Below are positions 22,683 to 31,201 of a stretch of DNA of 36,700 nucleotides, piece after piece. A program made the translations under genes and the position numbers. Within the stretch, counting starts at the first letter, position 1. Each line of letters opens with the position of its first letter. The stretch is from Gnetum montanum (Eukaryota > Streptophyta > Gnetopsida > Gnetales > Gnetaceae). The notes beneath the pieces were generated by a model. That model saw only the letters and a list, made by a program, of their open reading frames with translations, was not told the origin of the DNA and did not search any database. The stretch covers positions 122,194-158,893 of the forward strand of contig MNCI01001321.1 of assembly GCA_015680685.1 (NCBI GenBank). The letters run 5' to 3'.

Positions 22683-22683
22683 A

Positions 22684-22688
22684 CTATG
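22684..22688. repeat. Right target-site duplication CTATG of the solo LTR
   Basis: Matches the five bases at 19839-19843; on the minus strand both read CATAG within exon 2. Confidence 0.65.
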
Positions 22689-23049
22689 CTTTGACATCAT
22701 CCAGATCTATGTAAGGTAACATGGGCTTATGGAATCTACTAGTCTCCTTATAGTCTTAGGAAGTGGCTTGTTAGTAATGTATTTGACAATCAAGTCAAAT
22801 GCCCATGGCAACAAGATCTCCATAACAACGCTAGCTACATCTACAAACAAGTTTGACCATAACACCATACTAAAGTTCCTAAGGAGATAGGCAAGGAAAT
22901 CCCTTATTCCTAGTAGAAACCACAACAAGAGTTTCCTAAAAGGTATTTCATCTAGTTGGGTGTTGGTCTTGGAATGACCAATGTAGCACAAGATACCAAC
23001 TAGCTCCACTATTATGAGGACATGCCTCAAAAAGACCTGCATGAAGCAA

Positions 23050-23353
23050 AGCACAAAAACATTATGATCAATTAAAATTTTTTAACAATCTTAGAAAAAA
23101 CCATCCAATTCAGAGGTGAAATTAGCCTCCATAAAAAGCTCTAAGGTGTTTATCTAAATTATCTTAAGAAATCCCACAAAAGGTGGCATTATTATAGCCT
23201 TTCAAAGCAAAAACATTATGACCTATTAGAGTTACTTAGCAAATTTAGATAAAACATCTAGTCAGAGGTGAAATTAGCCTCCATAAAAAGCTCTAAGGTG
23301 TTTATCTAAATTATCTTAAGAAATTCCATAAAAGCATTCTTACCATATTTTAT
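23050..23353. repeat. Tandem duplication with a 152 bp period
   Basis: 62 bases at 23111-23172 are identical to 23263-23324 (CAGAGGTGAAATTAGCCTCC onward). The rest of the unit (AAAACATTATGA...AATTTAGATAAAA) is more diverged. Confidence 0.85.
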
Positions 23354-23398
23354 ATCCTTTATAGCTAGAATTTTATAGCCCAAAATTAATTCTTAGTC

Positions 23399-23665
23399 TA
23401 AATTATGCATAACTTTGGGGGGGAAATGCAAGTTATGCATGAATTTAGAAAAAAGCATCTAAGTTATTCATAAGTTTCAAACAAAAAACATGCAAGTTAT
23501 GAATAAATTTAGAAAATAGCATCTAAATTATGCATAAATTTAGAAAAAGATAAGCATAAGTTTAGAAAAAATATATAATTTATGCAAAGCATGCATAAAT
23601 TTGGACAAAGTTTTTAAACTATGCACAAATTTAGAAAAAGCATCATAAACTTAGAAAAAAACCAT
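23399..23665. repeat. Degenerate tandem array, unit about 30-45 bp
   Basis: About eight imperfect copies of a unit like ATGCATAAATTTAGAAAAAG, often followed by CATCTAA, arranged head to tail with variable spacing. Confidence 0.7.
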
Positions 23666-24971
23666 GTAGCCATAGTAAAAGATTACTAAAAATAGAAAAA
23701 GCGTTTACTCTTCTTTAAAAAAAATAAGAATTAGTGTTACATGTTCACAAAAGAAAAACATAAGTTTTACATATCAATCACTTCCATCTCAAAATGGATA
23801 AATTATTACATCCATGATTTCACCTTGTTCACACAGCCATAGCTAAAAAATTCATTAAAAATTTGTTTGTACTATAATTTCAATGATTTGATCATGAAAA
23901 GAATCCTGAAATTATGAACCTTATAGCCATGACCATTAAAACTGAAAAAGTATAGCCATATATCCATAAAACATGAAAGAATTTAGCCAAAACCGTAGCC
24001 ATCAAAATTTACCCCTTTTCGCGTAGGGTTGGTAAACAATTCTCCAAAAATTTATTTTAGCTCTAAACAAAGTGATTCCACCACTATTTAAAAACTTAAA
24101 TCGAGCCTTACACATCCATCTTATAAAAAGTTTAAAACCTTTGCCTTTTATGTGAGAAAAAATTGTCAATTTGGACAATAATCTAAAAATGGCACAAACA
24201 TCCTTACTACACAAGCTTAATGAAAAATTTGTAGAAAATTTGTTTTAAGTCCAATCAAAGTGATTCTATCTCCATTGGAAAGTTGAAGCCAAAGGACACA
24301 TGAACACCACTAGAAAATAGCCAAATCCTTTTCTTTTTCCTTAAAAAATTTTCAAAATTACATAAAATTACAAAAGTAGCACAAACAACCTAACTATGTA
24401 GTGTTAGGAAAAAATCATAACTTTATTGTTATGAATCCAAATTAAATGAGAAAACATCCTTAGAATGTGTAAAAGAAGGGATACAAACCAATAACATTCA
24501 ATTTCACAAGTATGCAACCATTCTCCCAAGACAAAGTACACAACATTACTTGCTTTTTCATGCCAAATCATCAAAAACCTAAAAATCTAGATTTCATATA
24601 GCCATGGAAATAGTTGAAATACTATAAACCATTGAAACCCATTAAAATTTACACAAAAATAAGGGGGTATGATTTTTTTGAAATTAAATTTTGACAAATC
24701 CTAAGGCCTAGATCTGAAAAAATGACCACAACCCAAATTTTTGGGAAAAAAGCAAGAAACAACAAGACCTATCTTCAAAATTGAATCTACAAAAGTTAAA
24801 GAAATGAAAGGACCATGGATCCATGTGTAAATGGCCAAAAAAAGAGATGGGATTTCATTAGAATTCCATTTTAATCCCTCTACTAGCTATAAAAAACAAC
24901 CTTAACACATAGGAGGCAAAAAACTAGAAAAACCATAAGAAACAAAGGCAAAAATAGGTAGAACTACCTAC

Positions 24972-25099
24972 CTTGGAGTAGCAATAGAAGAAGCTTGAAT
25001 GGAGATGGGCCTAGGTACTTCTTTTAGCTCCTAAGAATGTTTTTCCACCTTTTAGATCATAGGGTTTTGGCTCTTTCCCCCTCATTTCTTTGATGCCAT
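24972..25099 (-). pseudogene. Tentative exon 1 of the multi-exon pseudogene
   Basis: ATG at 25099 opens MASKK, a TGA (one change from CGA), then GGKEPKPYDLKGGKTFLGAK and a serine/tyrosine-rich end at donor CCAAG|GTAGGT (24972|24971). The basic, lysine-rich start and a good donor site argue for a first exon. The phase does not fit exon 2 directly, so confidence is limited. Confidence 0.4.
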
Positions 25100-25591
25100 G
25101 GGAGGCTCAACGCTAGGAATGGTTGAAAACTAAGAAGGATCAGAGATCAATGCTAGCTGTGAGGAAGATGGAAGGCTTCCACAATGAAATTTGGTTGCTG
25201 CTACCACAAGAAACTCTACCAGAGCTCTCCTCCAATGCACTATTATTGTATAATGCTAGTTGTGATTAAAACTTATAAAATTTAACATATAAAAATCATC
25301 TAAAACCTAAACACATACCTAAAAACCCCAGTTGCTAATTTAGTGCACCATAACTTCTAGTGCACTGAAGTGCAAAGGGGTGAAATTCTAGGTCATGTTA
25401 ATTTTGGTTGGGAAACAACTTCACTTTTCAAAATTTTAAATTCTTGGATTTTGGGCCCCACCCTGCACCTTCTCTCTTAATCAAAACTTGCCTACAAAAT
25501 GATGTCCTTTGGCCTTTGTGAAGTTTCTCGCTCCTTTTTAATGTCTAGTGCTTAGCATCTTTTAGTAGCATATCAATAATGATTTAGAATT
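25100..25591. other. Spacer upstream of the multi-exon pseudogene
   Basis: Holds the presumed promoter side of the minus-strand gene and reaches the gypsy RT remnant. A weak TATA-like stretch on the minus strand (TTTATATG, about 25280-25300) and an imperfect palindrome around TAGTGCAC...GTGCACTGAAGTGC (25340-25375) are the only features seen. Confidence 0.4.
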
Positions 25592-27350
25592 CTTCATGGA
25601 TGTTTACTTTACCAATGGTATCATCTTTGAGCAACTCATAGACCATCATGAGCAAGTGCTAAAACATTGGATGGAGACCAACTTGCAGGTCAATTAGCAG
25701 AAGGGCCATCTAATGGTCCAATATGGCATAGTCTTGGAACACTAGATTTTAGAGAAAGTGATCAAGGTGGACCTAGAGAAAGTATGAATCATACAAGAAA
25801 TCATGAGACCACCTGAAACAATATAATATGTGAAGTCATTCATTGGACACACTGGTTACTTTTAGTGGTTCATTGAAAACTTCTCCAAGATCGTAAAGCT
25901 GCTAGTGGAGTTAACCAAGAAGGATGCACTCTTTGAATAGATCAAGGAATGTGTTCATGAATTCTAGAAATTAAAGTAAAAGCTCATAGAAACTCCTATT
26001 CTACAAGCTCTAGACTAGTCCATACCATTCCACATTATGACAGATGCATGTAATTATGCATTGGGTGCAATGCTCACATAATTGGATGATCAAAAACATT
26101 CATACTATATCCATTGTTTAAGAAAATGCATTTTTTATGCACAACTAAATTATACCATCACTAAGAAGGAGCTCATTGTGGTGTTTTACTCCTTGGAAAA
26201 ATTCATGCACTATGTGCTTGAATACAAAATATTTCTATACATTGATCATAGTGCTATTAGGTTCTTGATGTACAAGCCAATGATGAGTCATTGTGTCATA
26301 CAATGGCTAGTAATTTTATAATAGTTTGATCTTACAATGGTGGATAGGAAGGGAACTAAGAATGTGGTTGTCAATCACTTGTCTCAGTTGTGATGGGATG
26401 GAAAAGAGAATGAGGAACCTTTATCTAATTAATTCTTAGATGAACTTCTATTTGTTAAATTCCTTGATGTTTAGACTTCCAAGGGCATCAACTAGTATAA
26501 GGATTTCCTCTCCTATCTTCTCACTTCAAAGACTCCATAGAAATGAAATAGGAAGAAAAAATAAAAGTTTCTTTACCAAGCCAAACACTACATGGAGATC
26601 CAAGGTAACCTTTACAAGATTTGTACCAATGGATTGGTGTGATGATGTGTACCTAATGTTGATCAATTGTGGATCCTCCAGGATGCTCATCAAGGTTCTT
26701 GCAGGGGTCATTATATAGGCAGAAGAATAGCCATGAAGATCCTCATGGTAGGGTACTTCCAATTGATAATTTTTAGGGATTCCCACCATTTTTCCTATTC
26801 CTATAAACACTAGAGAGATGGAGGAATGATGGATCAAATGGAAGGACTTTAGTAGTAAATCCAACCATTGGAACCATTTGATATCTAAGGCATTAACTTC
26901 ATGAAATCCATCACTCCCATGTTTAATGGGAAGGCATACATCATTGTAACTATTGACTACTACACTAAATCAGCTAAAGTTGTAGCTATCACTAATTGCT
27001 CATGTTCCACTACAACATGGTTTGTCCAAAAAAATGTGGTAAATAGGTTTGATGTGCTAAGCACTTATTTCTGATACTGAAACTCATTTTATAGAAACTA
27101 TTTTTCAAAAGTTGATGCAACCCTTGGGGTGTAGCATAAATTCATAACTTCCTGTCAACCCCAAGATAACAATTAAGACAAATTTACTAATAGGGAAATA
27201 ACCCAAATACTAATAGGAATAATCAAAAACTATAAGGACTGAAGCAAAAAATTCAATAATTCTCTATGGACTTATCGATCCATGTGAAAACTTCATATAA
27301 GGTACTCTCCTTATAACTTAGTGTACATGAAGTGACATAAACTTTCAAAG
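25592..27350 (+). pseudogene. pol: Ty3/gypsy RT tail, RNase H and integrase, degraded
   Basis: Starts within RT at the catalytic strand: FMDVYFTNG (25592-25618) stands where family members have 'VY.DD', so the aspartate pair is lost. RT thumb motifs follow: HLMVQYGIVLEH, SFIGHTGYF.WFIENFSKI and LVELTKKDALF. RNase H is recognisable: TDACNYALGAML (about 26040-26075), TITKKELIVVFYSLEKF and LYIDHSAIRFL. The chromodomain-less gypsy linker reads KGTKNVVVNHLSQL. Integrase: PFDIQGINFMKSITP (first Asp is Asn), YIIVTIDYYTKSAKVVA, ISDTETHFIETIFQKLM (second Asp kept, 27070-27120, shifted frame), then FITSCQPQDNN, TNREI and LWTYRS (the usual Glu position reads Lys). The N-terminal RT is absent. It is clearly a plant gypsy pol, most like Athila/Tat-type elements, and dead. 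Confidence 0.85.
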
Positions 27351-27364
27351 GCCAAGAGCCAATA

Positions 27365-28130
27365 ATGAAGGTAATGGTTGATAGGGTTGTTGAAGCTCTA
27401 AATGCTCCTATGAAATTAGTACCTAACATTACCATAATGATAGACATCTATGCATCTGCAAGAGAAGGGGGTAGTCAAATGAGCATTTTCCAACATGAGA
27501 AGGTGATAGAAAGATTAGTTGTAACTAGGCAACTACTTCTGGAGATATTTGATCTACTAAATGAGATCATCGTGAACTAATTGCAATTGCTCTAGATAAG
27601 GTAAAATCTATTAATTATCAATGCATAACTTGAGGAGGCCACCACCCCCAATCAACGATTGGACACTAAAGTTGTTCAATTTCATGTTTGTCTCTTCAAC
27701 CCTACATTTCTTAGGTCCAAGCTTACCAAGGATGAATATTTTCAATAGGTTCAACTAAAACTTCAATAGGTTGAGAATGCAAAGTAGGCCATAATCTTTG
27801 ATGCATCATTGTCAAAAGCTATAGATTTTAACATTGACAAGGACCTATCATAGATATGAAAGGAAAACTTGGTCCTCACTAAGAATAATCACCACCTATG
27901 CAATGTTAAGCAATGTCAGAACTAATTGGTTGAATTAATATGCCAACAGTAGTAGTTCATGAAGGTAAACTTAGATCTAAGAAGGTTGGCAAAGGATAAT
28001 TGAACTCTTGATGGAGAAAGTCTATGCTCTTTACTAGAATACCATCATTGAGTTAACTACCTATAAAAATGAAGCCCTAAATGTAGTGACTGAAAACATT
28101 GGTGGCTGGAGCATCGAGAGGTTGTTGGGA
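27365..28130 (+). pseudogene. Coding-like region after the gypsy integrase, unrecognised
   Basis: A 71-codon open frame (VVEALNAPMKLVPNITIMID, then HEKVIERLVVTRQLLLEIFD) starts directly after the integrase remnant. Further pieces with charged, helix-forming composition follow with stops (FLRSKLTKDEYFQ, DASLSKAIDFNIDKDL, KENLVLTKNNHHLCNVK, KVNLDLRRLAKDN). It may be the degraded integrase C-terminus plus an extra ORF, or a separate coiled-coil protein. It ends where the large LTR at 28164 inserted. Confidence 0.4.
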
Positions 28131-28540
28131 AAACAATTTAACCTCAGATCCATGCGAGGACTATGTTGGGGAAAAAATGGAAGTGGGTGCCCTGAATGGT
28201 CTGGTCAATCAAACAGGGACTTAATCGGTGTATCTTAATCTTATGTAAATGTTTGTTTTAAAAGCAAGACATGCAAGGTAAATAGATGACCAAAAAATGC
28301 AAAAATGGAGAAAATGATGCAAGATAATGATAATAGTAAAGAAATAGCAGAACAAACTTGGGTAAGAAAATGCACTACCCCAAGGTCGCAGATTTGATTC
28401 TTTACCTTGTTTGAAAGGTGTACAACTGGTTATCCAACGCTGAAGAGACACTACTTATACTGAGCGGTATAGTCACAGTTCTTCTGCTTGCTGATCCATT
28501 TGCTAGGATGTCAAAATGCTTGACTCACACAAGGATGTTT

Positions 28541-28702
28541 AGAGCCAACTAGAGAGCTCAAAGGTAACTAGAGTGCTCAAGAAATATGCCAACTATGCCT
28601 TCTGAAAGCCAACTTAAAAGCCAACTACAGTAAAAAAGCCAATTCTATTTTCTGAGAAGCCAACAAGCCAACACAAAAAGCCAACAAGCCAACTGTTCTT
28701 CT
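28541..28702. repeat. Cluster of nine GCCAA(C/T) motifs
   Basis: Nine GCCAAC/GCCAAT occurrences in about 160 bp, the last four packed as AGCCAACAAGCCAAC-type pairs. It lies just downstream of the LTR TATA box on the minus strand, so it would be transcribed near the RNA 5' end. Confidence 0.7.
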
Positions 28703-28744
28703 AATGTCAAAAAAAGCTAACCCTTTGAGCATTGTTCGCTAGGG

Positions 28745-28752
28745 TATTTATA
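28745..28752 (-). promoter_or_regulatory. TATA box of the Tat-element LTR
   Basis: The minus strand reads GCGC-TATAAATA-CCC, a near-perfect plant TATA box, about 580 bp from the LTR 3' end at 28164. Confidence 0.65.
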
Positions 28753-29179
28753 GCGCTAGGAGTAGAAGAGAAATGTGGTCTGGCTACCACATGTCCTGGA
28801 CTCCACAAGGTGCCAACATGCCTATACTATGTAGGTATGTGAAGTTGGATGTGAACTTGGTTACATCATGACCATACCATCGGAACTACATGTGCCGAGA
28901 TCTATTGTGCTAACAACACAAGAAAAAATGGAGCTTATGCTATGGAACTACGTCTTCCCTGCCCTTACGAGCAAGGTCACGCATAGGAACAATTTTTTTC
29001 GAAGCTAACCAGGGGTATGCAAAATGAAGTGAAATTTCTGATTCTGCCAAGGAGATGCCAAAGTGAGGAATATTTCTCTCAACAAGTTCTAGCACTACCT
29101 GGAGACGTCTTGATGCTTCTATGCTAATGTTGCACTATTCATGCTATTGAATTCATTAGTGTAGCATAAGTGGTTGCTT

Positions 29180-29214
29180 GCTATGCTATGCTATGCTACA
29201 TAGCATAGCATAGC
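29180..29214. repeat. Perfect 16 bp palindrome made of GCTAT units
   Basis: GCTATGCTATGCTATG, a three-base spacer CTA, then the exact reverse complement. The arms are pentanucleotide repeats, so it is both a microsatellite and a hairpin. Confidence 0.9.
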
Positions 29215-29526
29215 GTAGCCATTGATCTTATCTAAAATTTGTGTTGGAGCAGAAAAACATTTGTTTGAGGCTTAGTCATGCTCATCCCAAACACTTTTGG
29301 CAACTTCCAGCATAGTTTTTGAGTAGACTGTCAGCTAGGCCAATTGTCCAGTTGGATAGGATGGAGAGTCCATTGAGCCTGTCAACTCTAGAAATAGAAA
29401 ATTTTTTGGACTGTACAGTCTACCCTTAGTGCCTACATTTTCTTGTTAAACTATCATGATTCTGAACTTGTGGAAATCTTTGCCTAATTCCAAGACCCTG
29501 CTGAAGAATGAGGGTCCTAAAATTTT

Positions 29527-29605
29527 ATGGTGTTTCACTAGCCCCTCTTTGTCGACGTTTGGAGGATCTGGCTGATTGATGTCGACAAAGAATATGAAAC
29601 ACCAT
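29527..29605. repeat. 79 bp foldback with interrupted stem
   Basis: ATGGTGTTTCA (29527-29537) pairs with TGAAACACCAT (29595-29605), and CTTTGTCGAC (29547-29556) with GTCGACAAAG (29581-29590), leaving a 24-base loop and an internal bulge. Both arm pairs are exact complements. Confidence 0.9.
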
Positions 29606-29832
29606 GAAGGATAAGTTTCCAACATCACTCTCTGGTGGTTGCTCAGATGTCGCTTTGTTGTGCTTGGGAGTAATAGGATAGTTGTGCAGGGGAAAGGAAA
29701 AAGGGTGGACTTGAGGAGACAAGTTTAGGCAAAGGAAAGATGAAATGTAGCGTAGTCCCTCTTTGGAGTGCTTGTGTGGAAATTAGCATGTGTGAACATC
29801 TTTATTTTACTTGCTTCTGACCTTTCATTGTA

Positions 29833-30132
29833 ATGCTTGGAGAGGATCATTGTGAAATAGCTGGTGTGCCATTTTCTTTGGGCACACACTTTCTTTTTTT
29901 TTTAGCTCTGTTACGCTTTTGCGCTTTTCTTTTGTTCTTTAGCCATATTCATTTGCAAACAACCTTGTTGTTCCAGGATAGGTGTTTCCTCCCTAGGATG
30001 AGTTGCATTACATCCATGTGGGGTTTTGACCTACCTACAGATGCTTCCCATGCAGTGAGTTTCATTACGCGCATCATGGACTTTGCGGTTGAGCATATGG
30101 GAAGGCTTTACAAGAGTCGAGAAAGCTTCTAA
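29833..30132 (+). other. Open frame inside the LTR, coding status unclear
   Basis: A 99-codon plus-strand frame opening with ATG, hydrophobic in its first half (FLFFLALLRFCAFLLFF) and ending WGFDLPTDASHAVSFITRIM then MGRLYKSRESF. The local base composition is less A+T-rich. It lies upstream of, and antisense to, the LTR promoter. No family recognised; chance opening is possible. Confidence 0.25.
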
Positions 30133-30847
30133 AAGAGGTATGAAAAGGGAAACTACGGGTTTCAGAAACAAGATGACGAAGGTTAAGTGGAAGGGTAGGA
30201 TGTGCACTCCTAAGTAGCTAAGCAAGTCAAAGTGGTCACCTCAGAACGATGTGGTGTCCTGTCCTCCTAGCGAAACACATCTCTTACTGACGCCATCTCG
30301 GCTCGTATCCTGCAAATGCAACAAAAAGAAGACCAGAAAAATGTAACCATGAAATGAATTTAGGCAAAGGTCTTACTTGCTTTATACATCACTAGAATGA
30401 TAAGCACTATTGTTGAAGCACGCAACATCTAAAGTAGGATGACCAGTAGTGGTTCTGGCAACGACAGTCTGAAGGGGCTGGCACTAAGGGAGCTGGGAGT
30501 TGTGGTGATGCGAGTGATTAGGAGTCCCCACCCAAGGCAAAAATCATGCAATTCAATTGTAAGGTGAGAGGCCCAAAACCTAAACATCTTTTGAGCTTGA
30601 ATGATGTCAGGGGTTGGAGGACAACGACCTTGTTGTTGGACCACAATAGTGTTGGAACTCTAGTAGCAGGTGCTAACAACAGAAGCTACTACCAAGGTAA
30701 CAAGCTATGGTAGCAGTAGCTTCGAAAGGTTAGCAAGATGTCATATGCCATCTCCAGAGGATCAACAAGATGCTAGGGGTAGTGGTGTCATATACATTCT
30801 AGAGGATGTTTTCTTGTCATTGTGAACTATGTTCTGGAACTGCAACA

Positions 30848-30860
30848 CCCCACCCCGCGT
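30848..30860 (-). promoter_or_regulatory. Probable polypurine tract of the Tat element
   Basis: The minus strand reads GCGGGGTGGGG directly before TGTTGCAG, the proposed LTR start. One T interrupts the purine run. Confidence 0.5.
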
Positions 30861-30927
30861 CGGCACTGTGCATGCTCGCTTATTTGAATGGTTGTGAATG
30901 CAAGTTGGGAACGTTGTGCCACAAACC

Positions 30928-31185
30928 CAATTTAAGATCTTGGTAGACCATCTAATGTACTAGTTTAAGATCCCAGCAGACCGCAATGTGCTAGTTTAAG
31001 GTCCTAGCAGACCGTTGTGCTAGTTTAAGATCCTAACAAACCGTTGTGCTAGTTTATCGTCATAGCAAACTAAGGTCGTAGTAGACCGTCTGTGCCATTT
31101 TATAGTCATGGTGGACTGTCTGTGCCAATTTATAGTCATGGTCGACTATGGATGCCAATTTATAGTCATAGCAGACTATCGATGC
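30928..31185. repeat. Tandem array, 29-30 bp unit, in the 3' UTR of the Tat element
   Basis: About eight head-to-tail units of the form TAGTTTAAG(G/A)TCCTAGCAGACC followed by GTTGTGC, grading into a CAATTTATAGTCATGG variant toward pol. It sits between the pol stop (31202) and the polypurine tract. Variable tandem repeats in exactly this interval are known from Tat/Ogre elements. Confidence 0.85.
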
Positions 31186-31201
31186 TTACCTTGCTTCTAC
31201 A

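Larger units (their letters stand above)
19844..22683 (-). mobile_element. Solo LTR of a large LTR retrotransposon inserted in exon 2
   Basis: The left end starts TGTTGGCGACC. The right end is hidden by the gap except for its last base, A at 22683, as expected of a ...CA terminus. CTATG flanks both sides. A minus-strand TATA box at 21039-21046 fits an LTR read on the minus strand, with a 1.6 kb upstream region and about 1.2 kb downstream. Length with the gap is 2,840 bp, similar to the other large LTR in this window (28164-30847), but the sequences differ, so they are different families. There is no second LTR copy and no gag or pol inside. The alternative is a short non-autonomous element whose structure the gap hides. 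Confidence 0.65.
19749..23036 (-). pseudogene. Exon 2 of the multi-exon pseudogene, split by the solo LTR
   Basis: Begins after acceptor CTTTGCTTCATGCAG at 23037, reads VFLRHVLIIVELVGILCYIG, then WFLLGIRDFLAYLLRN and YITNKPLPKTIRRLVDS, and reaches 22684. The solo LTR and one CTATG copy interrupt it. It resumes at 19838 and runs to donor CAAGG|GTAAAC at 19749|19748. Without the insertion its length is 443 bp, which is 147 codons plus two bases, exactly the phase needed to join exon 3. Three stops lie within. The first half is very hydrophobic. The downstream intron is 81 bp. Confidence 0.75.
23037..24971 (-). other. Candidate large intron 1 with degenerate repeats
   Basis: About 1.9 kb of A+T-rich sequence between the proposed exon 1 donor and the exon 2 acceptor. 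It contains the 152 bp duplication, the tandem array at 23399-23665 and two diverged copies of a stretch with AATTTATTTTAGCTC / AATTTGTTTTAAGTC followed by AAAGTGATTC (24048-24085 and 24238-24265). Exon 1 ends in phase 2 but exon 2 starts in phase 0, so another exon or an indel must be hidden here if exon 1 is real. The 70-codon ORF at 24214-24002 could be part of it; I cannot confirm this. Confidence 0.4.
16619..25099 (-). pseudogene. Multi-exon gene of unknown family, degraded and split by a solo LTR
   Basis: A minus-strand gene with at least seven exons (2-8) and a tentative first exon. The introns from exon 2 to exon 7 are short (119, 102, 97, 90 and 81 bp), start GT and end AG after a T-rich stretch, and each joins its neighbours in matching phase. 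The last intron (87 bp) joins at phase 0. The product would be near 1,000 residues: an N-terminal hydrophobic and aromatic part (exon 2), a central region rich in aromatic and aliphatic residues (exons 3-4), and a charged, probably coiled-coil C-terminal region (exon 7) with an acidic tail. Many in-frame TAG, TGA and TAA codons and at least one frameshift make this copy a pseudogene. It lies antisense to gypsy gag-protease on its left and gypsy RT-integrase on its right. I do not recognise the protein. It could be a host gene copy, a DNA transposon gene, or an antisense accessory ORF of a Ty3/gypsy element. Confidence 0.75.
28164..30847 (-). repeat. 3' LTR (2.7 kb) of the Tat-lineage Ty3/gypsy element
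   Basis: Bounded by TGTTGGGG at 28164 and ...GCAACA at 30847, a TGTTG/CAACA terminal inverted repeat. The right edge abuts a G-rich purine tract on the minus strand, and pol of the same strand ends 355 bp further right, as expected for a 3' LTR. It has a TATA box at 28745-28752, the GCCAA motif cluster downstream of it, and two strong palindromes upstream. The partner LTR is not in this window. The five bases before it, GACTA (28159-28163), would be one copy of the target duplication. Confidence 0.65.

Noticed and set aside
16201-25591. DNA transposon termini (CACTA-type or other inverted repeats) bounding the multi-exon gene
   Set aside because: CACTA-like words near 16425 have no matching inverted partner near 25100-25590, and no target duplication was found.
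30928-31185. CRISPR-like regular repeats
   Set aside because: Units are contiguous and diverged with no unique spacers, the DNA is plant nuclear, and the position is the 3' UTR of a Tat element.
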